NCBI GenBank assembly: GCA_958403205.1
Contig: CATXWM010000006.1
Coordinates: forward strand, 28,123-92,122
Origin: an uncultured Collinsella sp.
GTDB lineage: Bacteria; Actinomycetota; Coriobacteriia; Coriobacteriales; Coriobacteriaceae
DNA length: 64,000 bases
Reading direction: 5' to 3'
Part shown: positions 49,174-57,441 of the stretch, piece after piece
How the letters are laid out: the number at the start of each line of letters is the position of its first letter
Numbering within the stretch: the first letter of the stretch is position 1
Position numbers and translations under genes: made by a program
Notes under the pieces: model-generated
Told to the model about the DNA's origin: nothing
Database searches by the model: none
What the model saw: only the letters and a program-made list of their open reading frames with translations

Positions 49174-52100
49174 TCACGCTTCGCCCCAGAATCTATGGTT
49201 GTTGCGCAGGAGCTGTGCGGTTTTGTTCTCGGCGGCTGCAATGTCTGCCTCGTCAGCCTGCCAGGTCCAGTTGCCCGTGGCCACGCCCGGAACGTTCATG
49301 CGCGCGTCGTCGCCAAGCCCCAGGACATCCTGCAGCGGCATCATCACCAGGGGAGCGTCGCTTGCCAGCGCGTCGCTCATCAGCTTGGCCGCCACCTCAA
49401 CACCGCTCGGTTCATCGCCGCCCGCAAAGGAACGCGTACACCAGCCGGCCAGCGTCGACGTATCGTGCGTCGAGGTGTAGAGAATCTTGCCAGGCGTGGG
49501 ATGCACACCGCAACGGACGTCGTAATCGCTAAACTCCAGCACGTCCATGCCGGGGAAACCGCAGGTCGAAGCCATGGCGCGAACACCGGGCGTCAGGTAG
49601 CCCAAGTCCTCAGCGATAAAGTTGAGCGGACCCAGCTCGTCATAGGCGGTCTGGAACAGGTCCTTGCCCGGGCCCGCCAGCCAGCGGCCGTCGGCGCATG
49701 CCTTGCCCGCGGGAATGCTGTAATAGCTGTGGAATCCCAGGAAGTGATCCAGACGCACGCGGTCGTAGAGCGAGAACGCGCGGCGCAGGCGATCCATCCA
49801 CCAGCTATAGCCGTTCTGCTTCATGTGGTCCCAGCGGAACGTCGGGTTGCCCCACATCTGGCCCTCGGGCGCAAAATTGTCGGGCGGCGCGCCGGAATTC
49901 TCAATCGCCTTGCCGGTATCGGACAGCCAGAAGTTCTCGGGTTCGCTCCACGTGTCTGCCGAATCGTCGGACACGTACATGGGAATATCGCCGATAACCT
50001 CGATGCCCTTCTTGTGCGCATAGTTCATGAGCTCGCACCAAGCCAAGTCAAAGCGGTACTGCATGTACGCCTGAAGCTCGGCCTCGTTGTGGAAGCGCTT
50101 GTCGTCGATCAGATGCTCGTTGTAGCGCGCGACATCTGCCGGCCAATCATGGCGCGACTCGCCCTCAAAGTACTTCTTAACGGCCATGTAGACGCAGTAT
50201 TTCTCGAGCCAATCGGCATTGCGATGTTTAAACGCGGTGTACAGCGGATCGGCATCCTCGCCGCCGCGGGCCTTCCAGGTTTCAAAGTCGGCTGCCAGCT
50301 CCTCGTGGCTCTCGGGTAGCAGGTCGATATTGCCTGCAAAGGCCGAAGGACCGGCGTAAGGGGAGCGGAAGAAGTCCGTGGGGTTGACGGGGAGAATCTG
50401 CCAGTAGCGCATGCCCATGGCGGCCAGATGGTCGATAAAGCGACGCGTGGGCGCGCCGATCGTACCGGGCTTGCCGTCGTCGGTCGGCACCGATGTGATA
50501 TGGCACACAACACCCGCACCGTGATCGAGCGGTTCCTGCAGGCGCTGCTCGGCATGGTGATAGATGATTGACGAGCCCAGCGGGTACAGGTCGAGCGTGA
50601 CCGTACCGTTGTGGATCTCGCACTCGTGACCGCTGATCACGTCACTCGCACATTCGTCGAGCGCCGGAATCGTCACGCGGTGCGAATTGCGCAGGCTGCG
50701 GTTGATGATAACCGTCGCAGACTCGCCATCCTTGCCCGTACGGTTGTAAGCGAGTACCTCGTCATTGAGCGCGAAGGCCTTGATCTCGCCATCGATCATA
50801 AACGGCAGCGCGCGGCGCACGGCCGAGGCATTCTTGACGATCGCGAACGTATCGAAGTCGTGCAGGTTTTCCTTGGTCGGCATGGTGCGGCGATTGCCCG
50901 GATCGGTGAGACCCTCCAAGCCGTACTCGTCACCGTAATAGATTGAGGGAACGCCCGGGAACGTCATCTGCATGAGCGTCGCCAGCCAAAAGCGGCTCTT
51001 GGCCAGGCCCATGGAGTTCTCGTCCAGGCGCCATTTGCTGCGCTCACTCTCGGGCAGCTGCGACTCGTCGGGGCCACCGCCGAGCACCGAGATAATGCGC
51101 GGGCGATCGTGGCTCGACAGCAGATTGAGCGCGCAGGATAATGCCTCGCGCGGGTAGTTCTCGCGCAGGGTCTCGATATCCTCGGCAGCTTGGTAGGCGT
51201 TTTTGTAGCCCATCAAAAAGCCGATGACCATGTCGCGGAAGGGGTAATCCATGGCCGAGTCGAGCTCGGAGCCTTGCAGATAGCGACGCAGATGGCCGTA
51301 GCTTATCTTGTTGGAGGCGTCTTCCCAGACCTCGCCGAGCAGCAGCGCGTCGGGCTTCTCGGCGAGCACGGCCTTCTTGATCTCTGTCAGGAAGTCATCG
51401 GAAAGCTCGTCGGCCACATCCAGGCGCCAGCCGTGAGCGCCGGCGCGTAGCCATTTACGAATGACGCCGTCCTTGCCCAGGAGCCGCTCGCGCACCAGAT
51501 CGGAGCTCTCATTGATGGCGGGCATATTGCTCACGCCCCACCAGCAGTCGTACGACCCGTCCTCGTGGAAATAAAATGCATCGCGCCACGGCGAATCCTC
51601 GCTCTGCCACGCGCCCACGCCGGGGTAGTTGCCGTAGCGGTTGAAGTAGATCGAATCGTCGCCCGTGTGGTTGAACACACCGTCCAGAATAATGGAAATG
51701 CCCAGCTTCTCGGCCGCCTCGCACAGCTCAGTAAAGTCCTGCTCGGTGCCCAGAATCGGATCGATCTTGGTGTAATCGGCGGTGTCGTAGCGGTGGTTGC
51801 TCGCGGCTTCAAAAATGGGGTTGAGGTAGATGGCTGTAAAGCCCAGCTCGGCGATGCGAGGCAGGTCTTCCTGGATACCCTTGAGCGATCCGCCGTAGAA
51901 GTCCCAGGTCTTGATGGAGCCGTCCTCGGCGCGCTCGTACACAGGCGGCTCATTCCAGTCCTCGACCATGCGGCGCTGAATGCCCTTACGCGGTTTTTCG
52001 ACCTCGGCCAGCGTGCGCTCGCGCCAGTGCTCGTCGCGGGCATAGCGATCGGGGAAGATCTGGTAGACCATACCGCGCTCGTACCAGGTAGGACGGTTCT

Positions 52101-52470
52101 CACGGTGTTTGTAGACGGTGACCTGGAATGACGGCACCTCGGCGTAATCGTAGGTTACGCCTTCGCCGCCGGTGCGTCCTTGCGGTGCGCCCAGGCGAAC
52201 CTCAGGCTGGCCTTCGATATTGCAGATAAAGCTGTACCAGATAAGACAGGGCTCGGTGCACTCAAGCTCTACGGTAAATATGCCGTCGCCCTCGTGCGTC
52301 ATGGGATACCGAGACTCACCGATCTCATCGACCCAGGTGCGCAGCGTAAGCGTTGCCTGCGAGGGATCGGCATCCTCCAGAATCACGGAGAGCGAAAGGG
52401 TAGTTCCTGTGGTCACAGCGCCAAACGGAGTGCGAAACTGCGGCAGACGGCTGTTGTGTATCAATCTCAT
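49174..52470 (-). CDS. Fused GH13 alpha-amylase-type enzyme and GH77 4-alpha-glucanotransferase
   Basis: Residues 1-125 are a beta-sandwich N-domain. Residues 127-640 are a GH13 barrel with DGVFNHTGDD, nucleophile Asp351 (GWRLDVAD), acid/base Glu380 (LLGEVWED) and Asp455 (SSHDRPR), close to neopullulanase/maltodextrin glucosidases. Residues 650-1098 are a GH77 amylomaltase with Asp908 (VRLDHFLGF), Glu954 (FIAEDLGYL) and Asp1003 (STHDTST). The two activities are normally separate proteins. The fusion should cut branched or cyclic maltodextrins and re-shuffle the products. There is no signal peptide, so it is cytoplasmic and fits glycogen turnover with GlgP upstream. Operator-like sites lie at 52542-52613. 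Confidence 0.92.
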   Translation of the reverse strand: MRLIHNSRLPQFRTPFGAVTTGTTLSLSVILEDADPSQATLTLRTWVDEIGESRYPMTHEGDGIFTVELECTEPCLIWYSFICNIEGQPEVRLGAPQGRTGGEGVTYDYAEVPSFQVTVYKHRENRPTWYERGMVYQIFPDRYARDEHWRERTLAEVEKPRKGIQRRMVEDWNEPPVYERAEDGSIKTWDFYGGSLKGIQEDLPRIAELGFTAIYLNPIFEAASNHRYDTADYTKIDPILGTEQDFTELCEAAEKLGISIILDGVFNHTGDDSIYFNRYGNYPGVGAWQSEDSPWRDAFYFHEDGSYDCWWGVSNMPAINESSDLVRERLLGKDGVIRKWLRAGAHGWRLDVADELSDDFLTEIKKAVLAEKPDALLLGEVWEDASNKISYGHLRRYLQGSELDSAMDYPFRDMVIGFLMGYKNAYQAAEDIETLRENYPREALSCALNLLSSHDRPRIISVLGGGPDESQLPESERSKWRLDENSMGLAKSRFWLATLMQMTFPGVPSIYYGDEYGLEGLTDPGNRRTMPTKENLHDFDTFAIVKNASAVRRALPFMIDGEIKAFALNDEVLAYNRTGKDGESATVIINRSLRNSHRVTIPALDECASDVISGHECEIHNGTVTLDLYPLGSSIIYHHAEQRLQEPLDHGAGVVCHITSVPTDDGKPGTIGAPTRRFIDHLAAMGMRYWQILPVNPTDFFRSPYAGPSAFAGNIDLLPESHEELAADFETWKARGGEDADPLYTAFKHRNADWLEKYCVYMAVKKYFEGESRHDWPADVARYNEHLIDDKRFHNEAELQAYMQYRFDLAWCELMNYAHKKGIEVIGDIPMYVSDDSADTWSEPENFWLSDTGKAIENSGAPPDNFAPEGQMWGNPTFRWDHMKQNGYSWWMDRLRRAFSLYDRVRLDHFLGFHSYYSIPAGKACADGRWLAGPGKDLFQTAYDELGPLNFIAEDLGYLTPGVRAMASTCGFPGMDVLEFSDYDVRCGVHPTPGKILYTSTHDTSTLAGWCTRSFAGGDEPSGVEVAAKLMSDALASDAPLVMMPLQDVLGLGDDARMNVPGVATGNWTWQADEADIAAAENKTAQLLRNNHRFWGEA

Positions 52471-52541
52471 AGTACGGTCCAGTTCAATAGAATCATGGCC
52501 TGCTGGCCATGGGCTTTACGCACAGGATGTAAGTATATCTG

Positions 52542-52560
52542 TTGTACACAGGCTGTATAA
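52542..52560. promoter_or_regulatory. Operator-like palindrome in the GH13-GH77 promoter
   Basis: TTGTACA-caggc-TGTATAA, with one mismatch between arms, overlaps the region just upstream of a minus-strand TATACT -10 (52537-52532). A sugar-responsive repressor site is plausible. Confidence 0.4.
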
Positions 52561-52568
52561 ACAACATC

Positions 52569-52613
52569 CGTTTACCATCGGCGAACGGTTGTCCTAGAAA
52601 ATCGTTTTACCAA
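52569..52613. promoter_or_regulatory. LacI-type half-sites shared with the glgB/HAD intergenic region
   Basis: CGTTTACCAT (52569-52578) and ATCGTTTTACCAA (52601-52613) recur as GTTTACCATT, GTTTTACCAA and TTGGTAAAACG at 62445-62534. MalR/CcpA-like LacI-family regulators bind sites of this kind. Confidence 0.45.
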
Positions 52614-52625
52614 CTACCTACAGAG

Positions 52626-52652
52626 AAGGGGCGCCCGGTTGGAGCGCCCCTT
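52626..52652 (-). terminator. Terminator of glgA
   Basis: On the minus strand, stem aaggggcgc / gcgcccctt is followed by ctctgt. The U-run is weak. Confidence 0.55.
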
Positions 52653-52688
52653 GCATAGGGTTTGATTAGGTTTTGGATCGTATGTGGG

Positions 52689-54965
52689 CTAGCGGCGCTT
52701 GCGGGTGGCCGTTGCCTTGCGGACGGACGTCTTCTTGGACGGGGCCTTTTTCTCTGCCGGAGCGGCGGGGGAGACCGGGGTCTCCTTGGCAGGCTCGGGC
52801 TTAGCCTCTGCCTTCGGGGCGGCCTTGACCTCAGCGGTCTTCGGCGCCGGCTTGGCCTTTACCTCAGCCTTGGGCTCCACTTTGGCAGCAGCGGACTTAG
52901 CCTCTGCCTTGGGAGTTGTGGCCTTTGCAGTGGTCTTCTTGGCCGTCGTTGTAGTGCGCTTGCGTGTGGTGGTCTTGGCGGCGGGCTTTGCCTCGACGGT
53001 TGCCTCGGCCTTGGACTCGGCGGGCGCCTCCTTGACTTTGGCGGCCGTCTTTGCGGCTGCCTTGGTCGTGACGGCCTTCGCGGTCGTCGACTTGGTTGCC
53101 GTGGTCTTCTTGGCGGTCGTGGTCGACTTCTTGGCAGTGGTCTTGGCCGGTGCCTTTGCCGCAGGCTTGGCCTTAGCGACCTCGGCTTCGGCGGCTTTCT
53201 TGGCAGTGGCGCTCGTGCGCTTGCGCGTGGTCGTTGCCTTGGCAGCAGTCGTCTTTGCTGCGGCAGCCTTGGTTGTCGTAGCCTTCTTGGCCGTCGTCTT
53301 GCGGGTCGTGGTCTTCTTAGCTGCGGGCTTTGCAGCGGGCTCGACCTCGGCCTCTGCCTCAGGAGCAACCTCAGCCTTCACCTCAGGCTCGGCCTTTGTG
53401 GGCTCAGCCTTAACCGGCTTCTCCTCGGCCTTGGGCTCCTCTGCGGCCACCGGCTCAGCAGCAGCCTCAGGCTCGTCGACAACAGCCGCCGGCCTCTCAA
53501 TCTCTGGATGCATAAAGAAGTACAGGTCCAGATACTTATCGGCCGAGCGCGTCCAGCTAAAGTCCTGGCTCATAGCCTGAGTGACCAGCTGGTTCCAGGC
53601 CTCGCGGTTATCCCAGAACAGACGCGCTGCGCGGAATACCGCATCGCCCATCTCGTCGCCGTTAAAGTTGCTAAACGAGAAGCCCGTGCCCTCGCCGGTA
53701 AACTCGTTGTACGGGATCACGGTGTCCTTCAGGCCGCCGGTCTCGCGCACGATGGGCAGGGTACCGTAGCGCATGGCGATGATCTGCGACAGGCCGCAGG
53801 GCTCAAACTTCGAAGGCATCAGGAACATGTCGGCGGCAGCATACATGCGCTGCGACAGTGCCGGATCGAACTCGATGCGAGCCGCCATGGTGCCGGGGTA
53901 CTTGTCCTGGAAATAGCGCAGGCCGTCCTCGTAGTCGCGGTCGCCGGTGCCCAGCACCGCCACCTGCACGCCGCCGGCCAGGATGCGGTCGAGCGCGTAC
54001 ATGACCAGGTCTAGGCCCTTCTGGCGCGTCAGACGCGTGACCATCACCATGAGCGGACGGTCGTCGCGAACCTCGAGCCCCAGCTCTTCCTGCAGCTTGG
54101 CCTTGCATACGGCCTTGCCGGAACGGTCCTCCACGGTGTAGTTGGCGGCAATGCGCTTGTCGGTCGCCGGGTCAAAGCCCACGACGTCGATGCCATTCAA
54201 AATGCCCTGCAGCGCGTACGAACGCTCGCGCAGAACGCCGTCCAGGCCCTCGCCAAATTCGGGCGTCTGGATCTCGTTGGCATAGGTGGGGCTCACCGTG
54301 GTGATAGCATCGGCATAGCGCAGGGCGCCCAGCATGTAGTTGATGCTGCAGGCGTCGCAACGCAGCTGCGAAGCGGCTGCCGGAATGTGCGCCACACCCA
54401 GGATGTCCTCCATCACGGTATCGCTAAACTGGCCCTGGAACGCCACGTTGTGGATCGAGAAGACGGTCTTGACGCGGTCATACAGCGGCAGGCCCTGGTA
54501 GAACTCGCGCAAAAACACGGGCGCCAGTGCCGTCTGCCAGTCGTTGCAGTGCAGGATGTCGCACTCAAAGCCGGCCGGCAGGTGCTGCAGGCTCTCGGTG
54601 ATGGCCTTGGAGAAGAACGCAAAACGCTCGCCGTCGTCAAAGAAGCCGTACGGATAGTCGCGCGCAAAGTAGCGCTCGTTGTCGATGAACATATAGGTGA
54701 CGCCGTCGTGCTCGAGCTTCTCCAGCCCGCAGTACTCATTGCGCCAGCCCAGGCTCACGTAAAAGTCGGAGAAGTGCTCCATCTGCGCTTTGTACTCGTC
54801 CTTGATGGTGGCGTACTTGGGCACCATCACGATGACTTCGGCGCCGGCGCGCACAAGCGCCGCAGGCAGCGAACCCGCCACGTCGCCCAGGCCACCGGTC
54901 TTCACAAACGGCGCGCACTCGGCCGAGGCAAACACGATCTGCATCTTTTTGCTGGAATCAGCCAT
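52689..54965 (-). CDS. glgA: Glycogen synthase with a long histone-H1-like C-terminal tail
   Basis: GlgA elongates glycogen from ADP-glucose. Residues 1-488 are a complete GT5 enzyme: KTGGLGDVAGSLP at 22, HCNDWQTALAP, GILNGIDVVGFDP, and the acceptor/donor motif KFEPCGLSQIIAMRYGTLP. Residues about 490-545 are acidic and Pro/Glu-rich. Residues about 545-758 are almost only Lys, Ala and Thr with Arg (repeats such as AAKKTTTRKTTAKKATT), ending KTSVRKATATRKRR. Normal GlgA ends near residue 480. The tail resembles histone H1 or HupB tails. ATG 54965 has gggaga upstream; ATG 54977 does not. A strong hairpin (54990-55023) precedes it. Confidence 0.93.
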   Translation of the reverse strand: MADSSKKMQIVFASAECAPFVKTGGLGDVAGSLPAALVRAGAEVIVMVPKYATIKDEYKAQMEHFSDFYVSLGWRNEYCGLEKLEHDGVTYMFIDNERYFARDYPYGFFDDGERFAFFSKAITESLQHLPAGFECDILHCNDWQTALAPVFLREFYQGLPLYDRVKTVFSIHNVAFQGQFSDTVMEDILGVAHIPAAASQLRCDACSINYMLGALRYADAITTVSPTYANEIQTPEFGEGLDGVLRERSYALQGILNGIDVVGFDPATDKRIAANYTVEDRSGKAVCKAKLQEELGLEVRDDRPLMVMVTRLTRQKGLDLVMYALDRILAGGVQVAVLGTGDRDYEDGLRYFQDKYPGTMAARIEFDPALSQRMYAAADMFLMPSKFEPCGLSQIIAMRYGTLPIVRETGGLKDTVIPYNEFTGEGTGFSFSNFNGDEMGDAVFRAARLFWDNREAWNQLVTQAMSQDFSWTRSADKYLDLYFFMHPEIERPAAVVDEPEAAAEPVAAEEPKAEEKPVKAEPTKAEPEVKAEVAPEAEAEVEPAAKPAAKKTTTRKTTAKKATTTKAAAAKTTAAKATTTRKRTSATAKKAAEAEVAKAKPAAKAPAKTTAKKSTTTAKKTTATKSTTAKAVTTKAAAKTAAKVKEAPAESKAEATVEAKPAAKTTTRKRTTTTAKKTTAKATTPKAEAKSAAAKVEPKAEVKAKPAPKTAEVKAAPKAEAKPEPAKETPVSPAAPAEKKAPSKKTSVRKATATRKRR

Positions 54966-54989
54966 ATTGTCTCCCATGTTGCAATTCGA

Positions 54990-55023
54990 GAATAGCCGCC
55001 TGGCGCAAACCGGGCGGCTATTC
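54990..55023. terminator. Strong hairpin between glgD and glgA
   Basis: An 11-bp perfect stem gaatagccgcc / ggcggctattc with a 12-base loop lies in the transcript just before glgA. There is no U-run, so partial termination or RNA processing is more likely than full termination. Confidence 0.5.
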
Positions 55024-55055
55024 TACATGTTACGAGCGATGTTGCGGTGCCAACG

Positions 55056-56183
55056 TTAACGTACGATGGTGGTGTCGGAAGTTAACGGAGCCTTGCCCAG
55101 CACCAGGATGTTCTCGGGCGTGCCGCGAAGCTCGGTGTTGGTGGGAACCACGTTGTTCTTGTCCAGGATGGCGTTCTCAACGCGGGCGCCGCTCTTGATG
55201 ATGCAGCTCTGGTTGATGATCGAGTTGGTCACCGAGGCGCCTTCCTCAACCACAACGCCGCGCGACAGGATCGAGTTGCGCACGGTGCCCTTAATGATGC
55301 AGCCGGCCGAGATGATCGAGTTGCAGGCGTGGCTGCCGGTCGCGTAGCGCGAAGGCGGAACGTCGTGGGCCTTGGTCAGGATCGGGCGCTCGGGATCAAA
55401 GAGCTGGTCGGCCACAGTCTGGTCGAGCAGGTCCATGCTGCGGCGATACAGCGACTTCTCGCTAAACACGCCTACGACCTCGCCCTTGTACTCGTAGCTG
55501 CACACGTCGATGTTGCCAAAGTCGCCCTGGAGTGCCTCGAGCAGGTCCAGATAGTCGGCGGCCTGGTAGTGGTCGATGATCTCGAGCAGCGTCTCGCGGT
55601 TGACGATGCAGCAGTCCATAGAGGCGTTGTCGCCGTACACGACGCCGGCGCTCACGCCCGTCAGACGGCCGTTCTCGTTGATCTGCAGCTTAGTCTCGTC
55701 ATCGACGTTGCGCGTGGCCTTGCAGTACACCACGGTCATCTGGGCACCGGAGTTCTCGTGTGCGTCGATGATGGTGTTGAGGTCCATGTTAAAGATGATG
55801 TTGGTGCCCATCATCACAACATAGGGCTTGTCCGAGCGCTGGAACAGCGTCTTGTTGGAGATGATGTCGCGCAGCAAGAAGCGCATGCCGCCCTTGGTGG
55901 TGCCATACGCGTTGCCGGGGACCATAAACAGGCCGCCCTTCTTGCGGTCCAGGCCCCAGTCCTTGCCCGAGCCCACGTGGTCGATCAGCGAGCGATAGTT
56001 GCCCGGCATGACGACGCCGACGGTCTTGATGCCGGCATTCATCATGTTGGACAGCGGGAAGTCGATCAGGCGGTAGCGACCCAAAAACGGAACGGACGCG
56101 ATGGGGCGATCCTTGAGCAGCACGCTGCCGTAGGTCGAAGAGTAGTTAGCGGTGATATAACCGATGGCCTTGCGATTGATCAT
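55056..56183 (-). CDS. glgD: GlgD-type ADP-glucose pyrophosphorylase subunit
   Basis: The 375-residue protein is a GlgC paralog with a nucleotidyltransferase domain (residues 1-240) and a left-handed beta-helix (TVRNSILSRGVVVEEGASV). It lacks the GGxGxRL pyrophosphorylase signature seen in GlgC; its N-terminus reads IGYITANYSSTYGSVL. In Firmicutes GlgD pairs with GlgC as a poorly active or regulatory partner. ATG 56183 follows gggggaa. It starts 4 bases after glgC. Confidence 0.92.
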   Translation of the reverse strand: MINRKAIGYITANYSSTYGSVLLKDRPIASVPFLGRYRLIDFPLSNMMNAGIKTVGVVMPGNYRSLIDHVGSGKDWGLDRKKGGLFMVPGNAYGTTKGGMRFLLRDIISNKTLFQRSDKPYVVMMGTNIIFNMDLNTIIDAHENSGAQMTVVYCKATRNVDDETKLQINENGRLTGVSAGVVYGDNASMDCCIVNRETLLEIIDHYQAADYLDLLEALQGDFGNIDVCSYEYKGEVVGVFSEKSLYRRSMDLLDQTVADQLFDPERPILTKAHDVPPSRYATGSHACNSIISAGCIIKGTVRNSILSRGVVVEEGASVTNSIINQSCIIKSGARVENAILDKNNVVPTNTELRGTPENILVLGKAPLTSDTTIVR

Positions 56184-56187
56184 CGGA

Positions 56188-57336
56188 TCATTCCCCCTTC
56201 CCGATAACGACGTCATTTCCAACGACGGCCGTATCCTTGGTGGTATCGACAGAGCCGAGCTTCACGCCCTCTTCGACCGTGGAGTTCTCGCCCAAAATAG
56301 CGCGGCAGATGTGTGCGCCGCTCTTAACGTGCGCACCCGGCAGCAGTACGGAGTCCTCGACCACGGCGCGCTCCTCGATGATGACATCGGTCGAAAGGAT
56401 CGAGTGACGAGCGGTGCCGTAAATCTTACAGCCGTTGGAGACCAAGCAGTCGTCCAGGCGGCCGTCCGGACCAATGTAGTGCGGCGGACGCGTGGTGATG
56501 TTGGACATGATGGGGAAGTGCTTGTCGAACAGATCGAACTCGGGGTTGTTTCCCAGCAGGTCCATCGAGGTCTCGTGGAAACTGGCGATGGTGCCGACGT
56601 CCTTCCAAAAGCCGTGGAACTCGTAGCTGTACAGGCGCTTGTTCTCGCCGAGCAGCTTGGGGATGATGTCCTTGCCAAAGTCGTGGCTCGAGCGCTGGTC
56701 CAGAGCGTCCTCCTCGAGCGCCTCGATCAGCACGTCGGCCGAGAAGATGTAGATGCCCATGGAGGCGAGGTTCGAATCGGGCTTATCGGGCTTCTCGGTG
56801 AACTTGGTGATGCGGCCGTCCTCGGGGTCGGTGGTCAGGATGCCAAAGCGGCTGGCCTCCTCCCACGGCACGGGCATAACGCTCACCGTGAGGTCTGCGT
56901 TGTTCTCAATGTGCGTCTTGAGCATCTTGCGGTAGTCCATGCGATACAGGTGATCGCCCGAAAGAATCAGAACGTACTTGGGGTCGTTGGCCTTAATGTA
57001 GTCGAGGTTCTGCGTAATGGCGTCTGCCGTGCCCGCATACCAGGCGCCACCGGTCTGCGTCTCGTACGGCGGCAGAATCGACACGCCGCCGTCGCGGCTG
57101 TCCAGATCCCAGGCCTCGCCGGAGCCCACATAGGCATGCAGCAGGTAGGGGCGATACTGCGTCAGAACGCCCACCGTGTCGATGCCCGAGTTGGAGCAGT
57201 TGGAGAGCGAAAAGTCGATAATGCGGAACTTGCCACCAAAGCTAACCGCCGGCTTGGCGATCTTTTGGGTGAGTGCCCCCAATCGGCTGCCCTGTCCTCC
57301 TGCGAGGAGCATCGCGATGCATTCTTTCTTACTCAT
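56188..57336 (-). CDS. glgC: Glucose-1-phosphate adenylyltransferase
   Basis: GlgC makes ADP-glucose from ATP and glucose 1-phosphate, the committed step of glycogen synthesis. The 382-residue protein has LLAGGQGSRLGALTQKIAKP with the catalytic loop, GTADAITQN, ILSGDHLYRMDY, FTEKPDKPDSNLASMGIYIF and a C-terminal beta-helix. ATG 57336 follows agaaggag. It is co-transcribed with glgD. Confidence 0.95.
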   Translation of the reverse strand: MSKKECIAMLLAGGQGSRLGALTQKIAKPAVSFGGKFRIIDFSLSNCSNSGIDTVGVLTQYRPYLLHAYVGSGEAWDLDSRDGGVSILPPYETQTGGAWYAGTADAITQNLDYIKANDPKYVLILSGDHLYRMDYRKMLKTHIENNADLTVSVMPVPWEEASRFGILTTDPEDGRITKFTEKPDKPDSNLASMGIYIFSADVLIEALEEDALDQRSSHDFGKDIIPKLLGENKRLYSYEFHGFWKDVGTIASFHETSMDLLGNNPEFDLFDKHFPIMSNITTRPPHYIGPDGRLDDCLVSNGCKIYGTARHSILSTDVIIEERAVVEDSVLLPGAHVKSGAHICRAILGENSTVEEGVKLGSVDTTKDTAVVGNDVVIGKGE

Positions 57337-57376
57337 CGATTTCTCCTTCTGTCATCGATGTTCTTAAACCCATTAG

Positions 57377-57407
57377 CGGTGGGTACGGCGCCTGGTCGCG
57401 CCCACCG
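57377..57407. other. Intercistronic hairpin between glgP and glgC
   Basis: Arms cggtggg (57377-57383) and cccaccg (57401-57407) form a stem with no U-run. It may slow or process the transcript between glgP and glgC. Confidence 0.4.
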
Positions 57408-57441
57408 AATAATGCCGTGCGGCAAAGGGAGCTCGCGGCCT

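Noticed and set aside
52699..53580. A 293-codon Ala/Val/Phe-rich plus-strand frame resembling a membrane protein
   Set aside because: It is the reverse complement of the Lys/Ala/Thr repeats of the GlgA tail; reading AAG/GCC/ACC-type codons backwards gives hydrophobic-looking residues.
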